Shown here: in pieces, positions 1 to 6,979 of the stretch
How positions within the stretch are numbered: the stretch's first letter is position 1
Layout of the letters: each line of letters starts with the position of its first letter
Assembly (NCBI GenBank): GCA_037968495.1
Contig: JBBKVP010000031.1
Span: 1 to 22,556, forward strand
Length of the DNA stretch: 22,556 nucleotides
From: Aestuarierythrobacter sp037968495
GTDB lineage: Bacteria; Pseudomonadota; Alphaproteobacteria; Sphingomonadales; Sphingomonadaceae
Direction of reading: 5' to 3'
Made by a program: the position numbers and the translations under genes
Notes under the pieces: model-generated
What the model saw: only the letters and a program-made list of their open reading frames with translations
Database searches by the model: none
What the model was told of the DNA's origin: nothing

Positions 1-1
1 C

Positions 2-769
2 TTTCCTCTACCATGTGCCGTATTTGCCGACAGCTCAGAAGCATTTTTTGGTGACGATGCATGGGCTATCGGAAATCCACTTGGACAGCACGCATCAATA
101 TCAAAAGGTGTTGTTTCTAACCCGACACGCGCCATGAGAAGCAGTGTATATACAGATTATATCCAAACTGATGCGACCATCAACCGCGGTAACTCTGGCG
201 GTGGATTATTCAATAGCGATTTTGAAGTAATAGGCACAAATGTAGCTATTCTCTCTCCCGGCGATAGCGGCGGTAGTATAGGTATTGGTTTTGCCATTCA
301 GGGCAACACAACAGCGAATATTGCTCATAAGCTCATTCTTGACGGCATAGTGAAGCGCGGCATGATGGGCATTAACATTCAAGACCTTAGAGCCGAGGAA
401 GCAACCGAACTCGGGCTTCCAGAAAATCAAAAAGGCGTGTTGATTTCAGAAGAACCGTCCGCGGGATTCCCTGGGAACGATGCTGGTCTTCATAAAGGTG
501 ATGTTATCGTTGAAGTAGATGGTAACGTGGTCACTAAAAACGAAGATTTGATCCGTGCTGTTTCTAATGCTTATCCGGGTGATGCGGCAAATCTTGTTAT
601 CATCCGTAACGGTGAATTGATGGAAATCGAGCTTGTCCTTGGCGACCGTGACGAAATCGAAGCACAAATGATGGAACAACGTGAAGCTGCAGTTGCAGAG
701 CAAAGACGTCTCTTCGAGCTACAGCAAGAGAAAAAAGACGGCGCACCGACACCTGCGCCGGCACCGTAA
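2..769 (+). CDS. HtrA/DegP-type serine protease, 3' part (5' end outside window)
   Basis: The frame is open from base 2, so the gene enters the window already in progress and only the C-terminal 255 residues are visible. They contain the AIGNPLG loop of trypsin-like HtrA proteases (about residues 22-28) and the nucleophile motif GNSGG (Ser65 of the visible part). One PDZ domain follows (about 125-215), and then a Glu/Gln-rich tail ending in Pro-Ala repeats. HtrA proteases degrade or sense misfolded envelope proteins. The catalytic His and Asp would lie upstream of the window. An ATG at 134 is internal, because homology begins before it. Only one PDZ is seen, unlike the two in the complete DegP at 13465-14985, so the two are paralogs or come from different genomes. 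Codon use (ATA, AGA, TTA, AT-rich third positions) differs sharply from every gene after base 1000. Confidence 0.9.
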   Translation, partial: FPLPCAVFADSSEAFFGDDAWAIGNPLGQHASISKGVVSNPTRAMRSSVYTDYIQTDATINRGNSGGGLFNSDFEVIGTNVAILSPGDSGGSIGIGFAIQGNTTANIAHKLILDGIVKRGMMGINIQDLRAEEATELGLPENQKGVLISEEPSAGFPGNDAGLHKGDVIVEVDGNVVTKNEDLIRAVSNAYPGDAANLVIIRNGELMEIELVLGDRDEIEAQMMEQREAAVAEQRRLFELQQEKKDGAPTPAPAP

Positions 770-783
770 GCAATTCCATAAAC

Positions 784-835
784 CAACAAATATAAACAAA
801 GCCCCGCATTGTCGGGGCTTTGTTTATATTTGTTG
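784..835 (+). terminator. Strong intrinsic terminator after the htrA-like gene
   Basis: A perfect 23-bp inverted repeat has arms 784-806 and 813-835 with a 6-base loop. The GC core GCCCCG/CGGGGC is flanked by AAACAAA / TTTGTTT, so a U-rich tract follows the core hairpin. It lies 15 bases after the stop codon of the protease gene. The A/T symmetry means it could also terminate transcription from the opposite strand. Confidence 0.88.
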
Positions 836-864
836 ATTATAATGTTACTAATAATGTCACCAAA

Positions 865-893
865 AACAAAAAAGCTCCCGTTCAGGGAGCCTT
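865..893 (-). terminator. Intrinsic terminator of the tRNA-Lys transcript
   Basis: On the minus strand, GGCTCCC - TGAAC - GGGAGC (arms about 885-891 and 874-879) is followed directly by TTTTTTG and then TTTTTGG. It sits 27 bases beyond the tRNA 3' end, in the AT-rich flank. Confidence 0.8.
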
Positions 894-919
894 TGCATAT
901 AGATTTGTATATAGAGAAG

Positions 920-995
920 TGGTGACCGCTCAGGGATTCGAACCCTGGACCTACTGATTAAAAGTCAGTTGCTCTACCGACTGAGCTAAGGGCCC
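920..995 (-). tRNA. tRNA-Lys (anticodon UUU), with mismatched acceptor stem
   Basis: Read on the minus strand this is a 76-nt cloverleaf with encoded CCA. The D stem is GCTC/GAGC and the anticodon stem ACTGA/TCAGT with loop CTTTTAA, so the anticodon is TTT. The T arm is CAGGG-TTCGAAT-CCCTG and the discriminator base is A. The acceptor arms are GGGCCCT (5') and AGCGGTC (3'). Pairs 1-72, 4-69, 6-67 and 7-66 are Watson-Crick, 2-71 is G-U, and 3-70 (G-G) and 5-68 (C-C) are mismatches. All other elements are canonical. The three irregular positions are exactly those that would pair if the 5' arm were GACCGCT, so the 5' and 3' halves seem to come from different tRNA-Lys genes. As written, the gene may not give a fully functional tRNA. 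Confidence 0.88.
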
Positions 996-1006
996 ACATG
1001 CGCAAA

Positions 1007-1528
1007 CTATGCGGGGAACGTTGAACGTCCGGGGGCTCCACTAGGCAGGGCGTGCGGCCGGGTCAAGCGGGTGTGTTGCTGTAAATTCGTCAGGCCGGTC
1101 AAAGGGTCGCGCCAATTGGGGGCAATTGCGGCTGCTGGACCGGTAACAAAGGGCCGCGATCGGTAGAGCGGATGGGGGATTATCAGCGTGTTGCTGCCCC
1201 ATACGCCGCCGCTCCACAGCACGATATCGAGGTCGAGCACACGGGCGCTCCAGCGCTGGCCGCGGCGATCCCCGAATGCGCGTTCGATCTGCTTGAGCAG
1301 GGCCAGCAGAGCTTCGGGTTCGAGTTTCGTTTCCGCCACTATCGCCCCGTTGGCATAGCGCCGGATTGAAGGCCCTAGCGGCTCACTCGCGATGATCGGC
1401 GACTTCGCGAGCAGTTCCAGCCTCGCATCCGCCAGCGCCTTCATCGCAGCAGGCAGAACCCGCGCTGGGGGGCCATGCCGGACATGCCGTTTGTTCGACC
1501 CCAGCGCGATTAAATATTGGTGCTTCAG
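1007..1528 (-). CDS. folK: 2-amino-4-hydroxy-6-hydroxymethyldihydropteridine pyrophosphokinase (HPPK)
   Basis: HPPK transfers pyrophosphate from ATP to 6-hydroxymethyl-dihydropterin in cytoplasmic folate synthesis. The frame shows the family's N-terminal YLIALGSN, the middle RWSARVLDLDIVLW with the Mg/ATP-binding Asp pair in LDLDI, and IPHPLY further on. The first ATG in frame (1444) would remove the YLIALGSN strand. Between 1444 and 1528 there is no ATG, GTG or TTG in frame. A CTG at 1526-1528 gives an N-terminus beginning MKHQYLIALGSN, has GAGGA about 9 bases upstream, and lies 2 bases after the aguB stop. I therefore place the start there, giving 173 residues, a normal HPPK length. It is the last gene of the group with aguB and the methyltransferase-like gene. 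The product is certain; the CTG start is inferred. Confidence 0.85.
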   Translation of the reverse strand: MKHQYLIALGSNKRHVRHGPPARVLPAAMKALADARLELLAKSPIIASEPLGPSIRRYANGAIVAETKLEPEALLALLKQIERAFGDRRGQRWSARVLDLDIVLWSGGVWGSNTLIIPHPLYRSRPFVTGPAAAIAPNWRDPLTGLTNLQQHTRLTRPHALPSGAPGRSTFPA

Positions 1529-1530
1529 GA

Positions 1531-2397
1531 TCAGATATCCTCGGCGAGCCGGCTATAAAGCTGCGGACGGCGGTCGCGGAAGAAGCCCATGCCGGCGCGG
1601 TGCTTGGCCGCTTGGTCGAGATCGAGGGTGGCGGCGATAATGCCGCTCTCCTTCGCGCCGAATTCGGCAAGATAGTCGCCCCATTCGTCAGAGATGAAGC
1701 TGTGACCATAGAAACTTTGCGCCCGGTCTTCTGGCCCCTCATGCCCGATACGGTTGGCGGCGATCACCGGCATGCAATTACTTACTGCGTGGCCGATCAT
1801 GGCGCGGCGCCACATGCGGCTCGTGTCGAGGTCCGCGTTATAAGGCTCTGAGCCTATCGCTGTAGGATAAAGCAGGGCCTCCGCGCCCATCAGTGCCATA
1901 GTCCGCGCGCATTCGGGATACCATTGGTCCCAGCAGATGCCGACACCGACGCGTGCGCCGAAGACATCCCAGACTTTGAAACCGTCATTGCCGGGGCGGA
2001 AATAGAATTTTTCTTCATAGCCCGGGCCATCGGGGATGTGGCTCTTACGGTAAGTCCCCATGATCGCGCCATCGGGGCCGACCATCGCCACCGTATTGTA
2101 ATAATGGTGCCCGTCGCGCTCGAAGAAGCTGGTCGGAATCGCGACACCGAGCTTTGCGGCGAGAGCCTGCATAGCAATGACTGAAGGATGCTCCGCTGTC
2201 GGACGAGCGAGCGCAAACGACGCCTCATCCTCCTCGCGGCAGAAATAGGGGCCAGAAAACAGCTCAGGCGGCAGGATAACCTGCGCGCCCTCGCCTGCCG
2301 CCTGCTCCACTAGTGCGGAGACGGCAACGATATTGGTCTGCTCATCCTCCGCACCCAGCGCAAGCTGGAGCGCGGCTACTTTTAACGTGCGCCCCAC
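1531..2397 (-). CDS. aguB: N-carbamoylputrescine amidase
   Basis: This 288-residue carbon-nitrogen hydrolase (nitrilase superfamily) converts N-carbamoylputrescine to putrescine, CO2 and ammonia in the agmatine route of polyamine synthesis. The catalytic triad is visible: Glu45 in PPELF, Lys118 in YRKSHIP and Cys155 in GICWDQWYPE. The flanking IPDGPGYEEKFYF is typical of AguB rather than of beta-ureidopropionases or NAD synthetase domains. Length matches the family. The start is GTG at 2397, 3 bases after the stop of the upstream methyltransferase-like gene, so the two are very likely co-transcribed. No agmatine deiminase (aguA), the usual partner, is in the window. Confidence 0.92.
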   Translation of the reverse strand: MGRTLKVAALQLALGAEDEQTNIVAVSALVEQAAGEGAQVILPPELFSGPYFCREEDEASFALARPTAEHPSVIAMQALAAKLGVAIPTSFFERDGHHYYNTVAMVGPDGAIMGTYRKSHIPDGPGYEEKFYFRPGNDGFKVWDVFGARVGVGICWDQWYPECARTMALMGAEALLYPTAIGSEPYNADLDTSRMWRRAMIGHAVSNCMPVIAANRIGHEGPEDRAQSFYGHSFISDEWGDYLAEFGAKESGIIAATLDLDQAAKHRAGMGFFRDRRPQLYSRLAEDI

Positions 2398-2400
2398 GCG

Positions 2401-3219
2401 TTACGGACGCTTGCGGAAGAGCAAAGTCATCCGGTCGCTTTCGCCGAGATCCTTCAACGCCTCGTTTTTGCTGCCCCAGCTTGGCGGCATTTCCCACACG
2501 CCGCGCGGGTGATCGGCGGAGTCCTTGGCATTAGCGTTAATCTCGCTCGTCGCGACCAGATCGAAGCCGTGCGCCTCGACCATCGAAATGACGTCCTGCT
2601 GACGCAGATAGCCTTTGCTGCCGTCGGTATATTCGGCAGGAGCCCAAGGTTTTGCGCGGTGCTGGACGATGCCGAGCATCCCGTCATCCTTGAGCAGCGT
2701 GCGCGCACCGTTCAGCGTGGAATGCAGCAATTCAAAGCGATGCAGATTGTGTATTTCGCGGAAGATCAGCACACGGTCGACCGTTCCTGCATCGGCTTCG
2801 CCCATATCATTGAGGTTTGCGCCCTTTGCAGCCGCACCGCTGACATTCCAGCCGGCGAGCGCTTCGGGGAACTTGGCTGCATAGCCGCCCCAGCGTTCGG
2901 CAATGCCGGGATTGTTGGAGCGGCTCATGTCAGGGTTGAGGCCGATATATGTGCCGCCAGCACCGAGATAGGGGATCAATACGCGGCTGTACCAGCCGCC
3001 GCCGGGAACGACGTCGGCCACGGTCATACCGGGCTTCACCTTGAAGAAGCTTAGCGTCTCGGCTGGATTACGATACTGGTCGCGGGCGCGGTCGTCGTTC
3101 CGCGCTTCGCCTGAAAGAGCGGCAGTGAATTCCTGCATGCTACCGTGGTGATCGGCCGCGAGCGGAGCGGTAAGCAGCATGGCCGGAATGGCGGCGGCGG
3201 CGAGCAATAGTTTGCGCAT
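2401..3219 (-). CDS. Exported class I SAM-methyltransferase-like protein (COG4798-type)
   Basis: The 272-residue product begins MRKLLLAAAAIPAMLLTAPLAA, a clear Sec signal peptide with likely cleavage near residue 22. The mature part has a Rossmann methyltransferase layout, with motif I read as VADVVPGGGWYSRVL (D..PGGGW in place of the common D.G.G.G), then TYIGLNPD as the likely second strand, and HNLHRFELL in the middle. This matches my memory of the 'predicted methyltransferase' COG4798 group, whose substrate is unknown to me. A methyltransferase fold outside the cytoplasm is odd because SAM is cytoplasmic. An ATG 15 bases upstream (3234) is less likely: AAGGA sits 7 bases before the ATG at 3219, overlapping the upstream candidate. 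It leads the group with aguB and folK. Confidence 0.75.
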   Translation of the reverse strand: MRKLLLAAAAIPAMLLTAPLAADHHGSMQEFTAALSGEARNDDRARDQYRNPAETLSFFKVKPGMTVADVVPGGGWYSRVLIPYLGAGGTYIGLNPDMSRSNNPGIAERWGGYAAKFPEALAGWNVSGAAAKGANLNDMGEADAGTVDRVLIFREIHNLHRFELLHSTLNGARTLLKDDGMLGIVQHRAKPWAPAEYTDGSKGYLRQQDVISMVEAHGFDLVATSEINANAKDSADHPRGVWEMPPSWGSKNEALKDLGESDRMTLLFRKRP

Positions 3220-3291
3220 CTGTATATCCTTCATCGGGGGAATGATCCTGAGAAGTGTTTTAGCCGGAGCTGCTCCAATGACAAGCAGCCC

Positions 3292-3320
3292 CTGACATTT
3301 GCCGTTTGGCTTCCTATCTG
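3292..3320 (+). promoter_or_regulatory. Possible sigma70-type promoter for msrA
   Basis: CTGACA (3292-3297), a 17-base spacer and TATCTG (3315-3320) lie in the 124-bp divergent gap between the methyltransferase-like gene and msrA. The -35 is a good match and the -10 only partial. The predicted transcript start would leave a very short leader ahead of the AAGGAG at 3328-3333. Weak evidence. Confidence 0.35.
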
Positions 3321-3343
3321 ATGATCAAAGGAGAAATCAGATC

Positions 3344-3883
3344 ATGACCGATACAAATCAGGCAATTGTTGCAGGCGGTTGCTTCTGGTGCACCGAAGCG
3401 GTGTTCCGCGATGTGATCGGCGTGACCGAGGTCGAGAGCATCTATATCGGCGGCCAAGTGGCAGATCCGACATACAAGGAAGTCTGCACCGGCACGACCG
3501 GTCATGCGGAGGGCATCCGCGTGACTTTCGATCCGGACGTGATTTCGCTTGCCGACATCTTTGATATCCATCTTGGCACGCATGATCCGACACAACTCAA
3601 CCGTCAGGGCGGCGATGTGGGAACGCAATATCGCTCAGCCATCTTCCCGCAAGACGCAGAGCAAACCGCCGCAGCCGAAGCCGCCGTCGCCCGAGCCAAT
3701 GCGGAAAAAGGCGGCAAGGTTGTGACGACCATCGAGCACACGGATGTCTGGTATCCCGCGGAAGATTACCATCAGGAATATTGGGACGGCGAAGGCCAGA
3801 GAAATCCGTATTGCCTAGCAGTCATCCCGCCGAAGCTGATGAAGCTGCGCAAGAGCTTTCAGAGCAAGGTGAAGCTGGACTAG
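3344..3883 (+). CDS. msrA: Peptide-methionine (S)-S-oxide reductase MsrA
   Basis: MsrA reduces the S-epimer of methionine sulfoxide in proteins and free methionine, using thioredoxin. The signature GGCFWCTEAVF is at residues 11-21, with catalytic Cys13. HDPTQLNRQGGDVGTQYRS and EDYHQEYW, both diagnostic of MsrA, follow further on. I chose the ATG at 3344 (179 residues) because AAGGAG lies at 3328-3333 and the family N-terminus starts just before GCFWC. The longer frame from 3299 adds 15 residues with no family similarity. The stop codon overlaps that of the convergent rsmB. The complementary MsrB is encoded separately at 17376-17786. Confidence 0.95.
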   Translation: MTDTNQAIVAGGCFWCTEAVFRDVIGVTEVESIYIGGQVADPTYKEVCTGTTGHAEGIRVTFDPDVISLADIFDIHLGTHDPTQLNRQGGDVGTQYRSAIFPQDAEQTAAAEAAVARANAEKGGKVVTTIEHTDVWYPAEDYHQEYWDGEGQRNPYCLAVIPPKLMKLRKSFQSKVKLD

Positions 3884-5109
3884 GCCTGAAAACGCGCCAC
3901 GAAAAACCCGTCCATGCCGCCCTGTTCCGGGATCATGCCCGGATCGGTGCGGAGCCAGCCCTGCGGAGTGGGCGGCACAATTTCCGGTAGCTCGGACGTT
4001 TTGATAGGGTCTGGTTTCAGCTTGCATTCGATGGCCTGCGCCTCGCCCTCTTCAGGTTCCAGCGAGCAGACCGCGTAAACAAGCTTCCCGTCAGGCGCGA
4101 GCCATTCGCCAGCCTGCGCTAGCAAATCGGATTGTAGATCGGACATTTCTTCGATTTGGCGCGGGCCGATGCGGTGGATCACGTCTGGGTGGCGGCGTGC
4201 TGTGCCAGTGGCGGTGCAAGGCGCGTCGAGCAGAATCGCATCGAAACTCTTCTCGGTTTTCCATTTCAGCGCATTGGCGACAACAATATCGGCTTCGAGG
4301 CCGAGGCGTTTCAGATTTTCGTGTAAGCGGCGCAGGCGCTTCTCGCTGACATCCAACGCGATGACTTTCCAACCGGCCGCGGCGAGCTGCAGTGTCTTGC
4401 CGCCGGGTGCTGCACATAGGTCCAGAACAGTCCGGCCGTTTCCTTCGCCTAGCAACCGAACCGGCAGGCTGGCAGCGAAGTCCTGTACCCACCATTCGCC
4501 TTCGGCAAAACCGTGCAAATCTTCGATAGCGTGGCCGCGTGCGAGCCGCACATGACCGGGCGCGAATGAGACCCCTTCAAGCTTCTCGGCCCACTCTGCG
4601 GTCTTCTCGTGCACCTTCAGTGCGAGATCGAGCGGCGGTGGCTGGGCCAATGCAGCAGCGATGGCAGGCGCACGTTCGCCCCATCGGCCAGCGACGTAAT
4701 CGGGTAGCGTAGGATAGTCGGGCAGCTTGCCTTCGCGCTTAAGCAGTGCCGAGAACACACCATGCGCCAGCTTGCGCGGGCCGCCGCTAAGCAGCGGCAA
4801 ACCGGTCGAAATAATCGCATGAGGCGGCGTATCGAGCCTGAGCCACTGGGCGAGCATTATCCGCAGAACGGTGCGGACCTTGGCATCTTCTGCCAGATTA
4901 TTGCGCGTCGCACTGTCGATCATGGCGTCGAGATCGGTCAGCCACCGCAGAACGTCGCCAGCTATCGCGCGGGCCAAAGCACGATCGGCAAAGTTTGCAA
5001 TCCGTTTAGTGGCCGGGCCTTCCGCCATATCGAGAGTGTCGCCCCGTCGCAAAACAGCATCGAGCATTTGAAGCGCCGCGCGGCGCGCGGGAAGACCGGG
5101 AATATCCAT
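3880..5109 (-). CDS. rsmB: 16S rRNA cytosine-C5 methyltransferase, RsmB/NOP family
   Basis: The protein has 409 residues. The N-terminal ~140 are an all-helical NusB-like RNA-binding domain. The C-terminal half is the SAM methyltransferase domain, with motif I DLCAAPGGKT (230-239), the LDAPC motif (294-298) and the YAVCSLE motif with Cys348. In m5C RNA methyltransferases these two cysteines act in release and nucleophilic attack. The C-terminus ends in GMDGFFVARF, as in the family. RsmB modifies C967 of 16S rRNA in E. coli; the same target here is inferred from the domain order. The E. coli partner genes fmt and def are not adjacent. The gene is convergent with msrA and its stop codon overlaps the msrA stop. 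Confidence 0.87.
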   Translation of the reverse strand: MDIPGLPARRAALQMLDAVLRRGDTLDMAEGPATKRIANFADRALARAIAGDVLRWLTDLDAMIDSATRNNLAEDAKVRTVLRIMLAQWLRLDTPPHAIISTGLPLLSGGPRKLAHGVFSALLKREGKLPDYPTLPDYVAGRWGERAPAIAAALAQPPPLDLALKVHEKTAEWAEKLEGVSFAPGHVRLARGHAIEDLHGFAEGEWWVQDFAASLPVRLLGEGNGRTVLDLCAAPGGKTLQLAAAGWKVIALDVSEKRLRRLHENLKRLGLEADIVVANALKWKTEKSFDAILLDAPCTATGTARRHPDVIHRIGPRQIEEMSDLQSDLLAQAGEWLAPDGKLVYAVCSLEPEEGEAQAIECKLKPDPIKTSELPEIVPPTPQGWLRTDPGMIPEQGGMDGFFVARFQA

Positions 5110-5220
5110 CGCGGGCCCCTATAGCGATTTCGAATGAAATGGAACGTTTCATGACTCGGAAATCGCGGCGTCAATGAAGCCGCTGTTGAAACCATCGGCC
5201 AGTCTGTGCATTCCTACAAT

Positions 5221-5406
5221 ATGACAGAACGAGCAACCAAACGACCCGGGAACTTCGAGAAGCCTGCTCATTGGAGCGACAAGCCTGCGCCGAAGCCGCA
5301 GCCGCCAGAGCCGCATACAGAAGCTAAAGACGGCGATCACGAAGGCGGCCTCAGCCCAACGCGTTATGGCGACTGGGTGAAGGATGGCATCGCTATTGAT
5401 TTTTGA
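5221..5406 (+). CDS. Succinate dehydrogenase assembly factor 4 family protein (DUF1674)
   Basis: This short protein (61 residues from the ATG at 5221; 66 from a GTG at 5206) has a disordered, Pro/Lys-rich N-terminal half. It ends in LSPTRYGDWVKDGIAIDF, the C-terminal signature of DUF1674/SDHAF4. In mitochondria SDHAF4 binds the flavinylated SDHA subunit during complex II assembly and limits its reactive side-oxidation; a like role in alphaproteobacteria is inferred. No sdh genes are in the window. The ATG at 5221 is preferred because most relatives begin just before the conserved NFEKPAHW-like segment, but neither start has a clear Shine-Dalgarno. It is divergent from rsmB and followed by the hairpin-rich repeat-like region. 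Confidence 0.8.
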   Translation: MTERATKRPGNFEKPAHWSDKPAPKPQPPEPHTEAKDGDHEGGLSPTRYGDWVKDGIAIDF

Positions 5407-5410
5407 TTAG

Positions 5411-5550
5411 TTCCTCCCTGTTGCGTAGCAATGGGGAGGGGACCCGCCCACGCAGTGGGTAGTGGAGGGGTACATGCGCAAGCGTCCCCTCCGTTTCCGA
5501 GTACTAACCCACTCGGAGCCATCTCCCCATTCGTACCGAACGGGGACGAA
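5411..5550. repeat. Hairpin-rich intergenic element between convergent genes
   Basis: Three stem-loops are packed into 140 bases. The first has a 12-bp stem CCTCCCTGTTGC / GCAATGGGGAGG (5413-5424 / 5428-5439, with two G-U-type pairs). The second is TCCGAGT / ACTCGGA (5496-5502 / 5511-5517). The third has a 10-base arm TCCCCATTCG / CGAACGGGGA with one mismatch (5524-5533 / 5537-5546). Between them are a small CCCA/TGGG hairpin and AGTGGAGGGG. The content resembles the dispersed GGGGAGG-type intergenic repeats common in sphingomonads and rhizobia, but no second copy occurs here. It occupies nearly all of the gap between the SDHAF4 stop and the P450 stop, so it may also end transcription from both sides. 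Confidence 0.6.
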
Positions 5551-5551
5551 C

Positions 5552-6967
5552 TTATAGCTTTTTAAAAGTAACCTTCAGCCCATCTTTGGGCTTGGGGATC
5601 GGCCATGCTTGCCAATCAGGTTCATAGCCCTCGGCGATCTGGATTTCATAGCGCTGCAGAACTTGCGCCATAAGCACCTTGATCTGCATATAGGCGAAGT
5701 GCAGGCCCAGGCACATATGTGCGCCGCCGCCGAATGGCACCCAGGCGTATTTGTGGCGCGCCTTCACCTCTTCAGGTGTGAAGCGCATCGGGTCGAATTT
5801 CTCCGGCTCGGGCCAATATTCTTCCATGTGGTGCACATAATGCGTGTTGATCCCGACCGGCGTTCCGGCAGGAATTTTGTAACCGCCGAATTCGAAGTCT
5901 TTCAGTGCCCGGCGAGGTGTGGAAGGAACAGGCGGCATAATCCGCAGCGATTCCTTGAATGCCATTTCGGTAAATTGGAGCTTGCCAAAATCCTCATAAG
6001 CAACGGGCCGAGGATTCCCATCCGCATCGAGTCCGCCAGTTACCGCCGTAATTTCAGCGCGTAATTTTTCCTGCCATTCGGGATGTTTCGCAAGCAGCCA
6101 AATAAGCGTGGTTGCCGATGACGTGATCGTATCATGCGCGGCCATCATCAGGAAATTCATGTGGTCAACCACTTCTGAAACTTCCAATAAGGTGCTGTCA
6201 TCATGCGTGGCGGTGGCGAATTGGCTAAACATATCTTGCCCGCCACCTTCCTTACGGCGGCGCAGAGTTTCCTTAGTGAAATAATCGACCAGATACTCGC
6301 GGCCCTTCACACCCTTGCGCATCAGCGTGAATGGCAGCGGCTTGCGGATCGGCGCAACGGAAGCCTGCACCATATAGACAAATGCTTCGTTGATCCGGTC
6401 AGCTTCTGGGCCCCACGGAATGCCGATGAAACTGTCGGCGGCCAAATCGAGCGTAAGCTCTTTGATCGCCGGATAGAACTCCATTTCCGGACCGCCCCAA
6501 CTTGCAACCGCTTTCGCGATGCCGCGATTGAGAGCACCAGCATAATGGCGCATTGGCGCGGGCTTGAAAGCAATCGACAGCGCCTTGCGGTCGGCACGGT
6601 GATGATCGAAATCCATCAGCATCAAACCGCGCGGGAACAGCTTGTCGAGGATCGGCCCCCAGCCCTGTTCGGAAGAGAAAACCTTCGCCCGGTCGAACAG
6701 CATCAACTCATTCGCATCCGCCCCGATCAAAGCCACCTGACGCCTGCCAAAGGCGCGAACGCGGTAAACCGGCCCGAATTTAGCCACCATCCGCTTAACA
6801 AAGCCATGCGGGTCACCCAACATCTTGAACGTGTTCCCGACAAACGGAGGCCCATCGTCGCCCGGTATATGATCGAGCGCTTCGTCAGGAAGCTGCTGCG
6901 CCCAATGCGTCGGCGTAAAGCCACCTGTTTCGGGAGCGTCTGCGGGAGTTTCTGCGAGTGTGGCCAT
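5552..6967 (-). CDS. Cytochrome P450
   Basis: A full-length soluble bacterial P450 of 471 residues. The I-helix oxygen-activation motif is AAHDTITSS (about 276-284, acid-alcohol pair Asp279-Thr280). The K-helix ExxR is Glu339-Arg342 in FKESLR, the meander region is FDPMRF, and the heme-binding loop is FGGGAHMCLG with axial Cys419. There is no N-terminal membrane anchor. Substrate cannot be read from sequence, and no ferredoxin or ferredoxin reductase gene is nearby to act as redox partner. AAGGA lies 7 bases before the ATG. The gene follows hemH by 41 bases on the same strand, so heme supply and use may be co-expressed. A near-perfect palindrome in that gap suggests its own regulation. Confidence 0.95.
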   Translation of the reverse strand: MATLAETPADAPETGGFTPTHWAQQLPDEALDHIPGDDGPPFVGNTFKMLGDPHGFVKRMVAKFGPVYRVRAFGRRQVALIGADANELMLFDRAKVFSSEQGWGPILDKLFPRGLMLMDFDHHRADRKALSIAFKPAPMRHYAGALNRGIAKAVASWGGPEMEFYPAIKELTLDLAADSFIGIPWGPEADRINEAFVYMVQASVAPIRKPLPFTLMRKGVKGREYLVDYFTKETLRRRKEGGGQDMFSQFATATHDDSTLLEVSEVVDHMNFLMMAAHDTITSSATTLIWLLAKHPEWQEKLRAEITAVTGGLDADGNPRPVAYEDFGKLQFTEMAFKESLRIMPPVPSTPRRALKDFEFGGYKIPAGTPVGINTHYVHHMEEYWPEPEKFDPMRFTPEEVKARHKYAWVPFGGGAHMCLGLHFAYMQIKVLMAQVLQRYEIQIAEGYEPDWQAWPIPKPKDGLKVTFKKL

Positions 6968-6979
6968 GGCGAATTCCTT

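Noticed and set aside
784..835. The 23-bp perfect palindrome as a mobile-element end or operator
   Set aside because: Its position directly after a stop codon, GC core and T-rich flank fit an intrinsic terminator.
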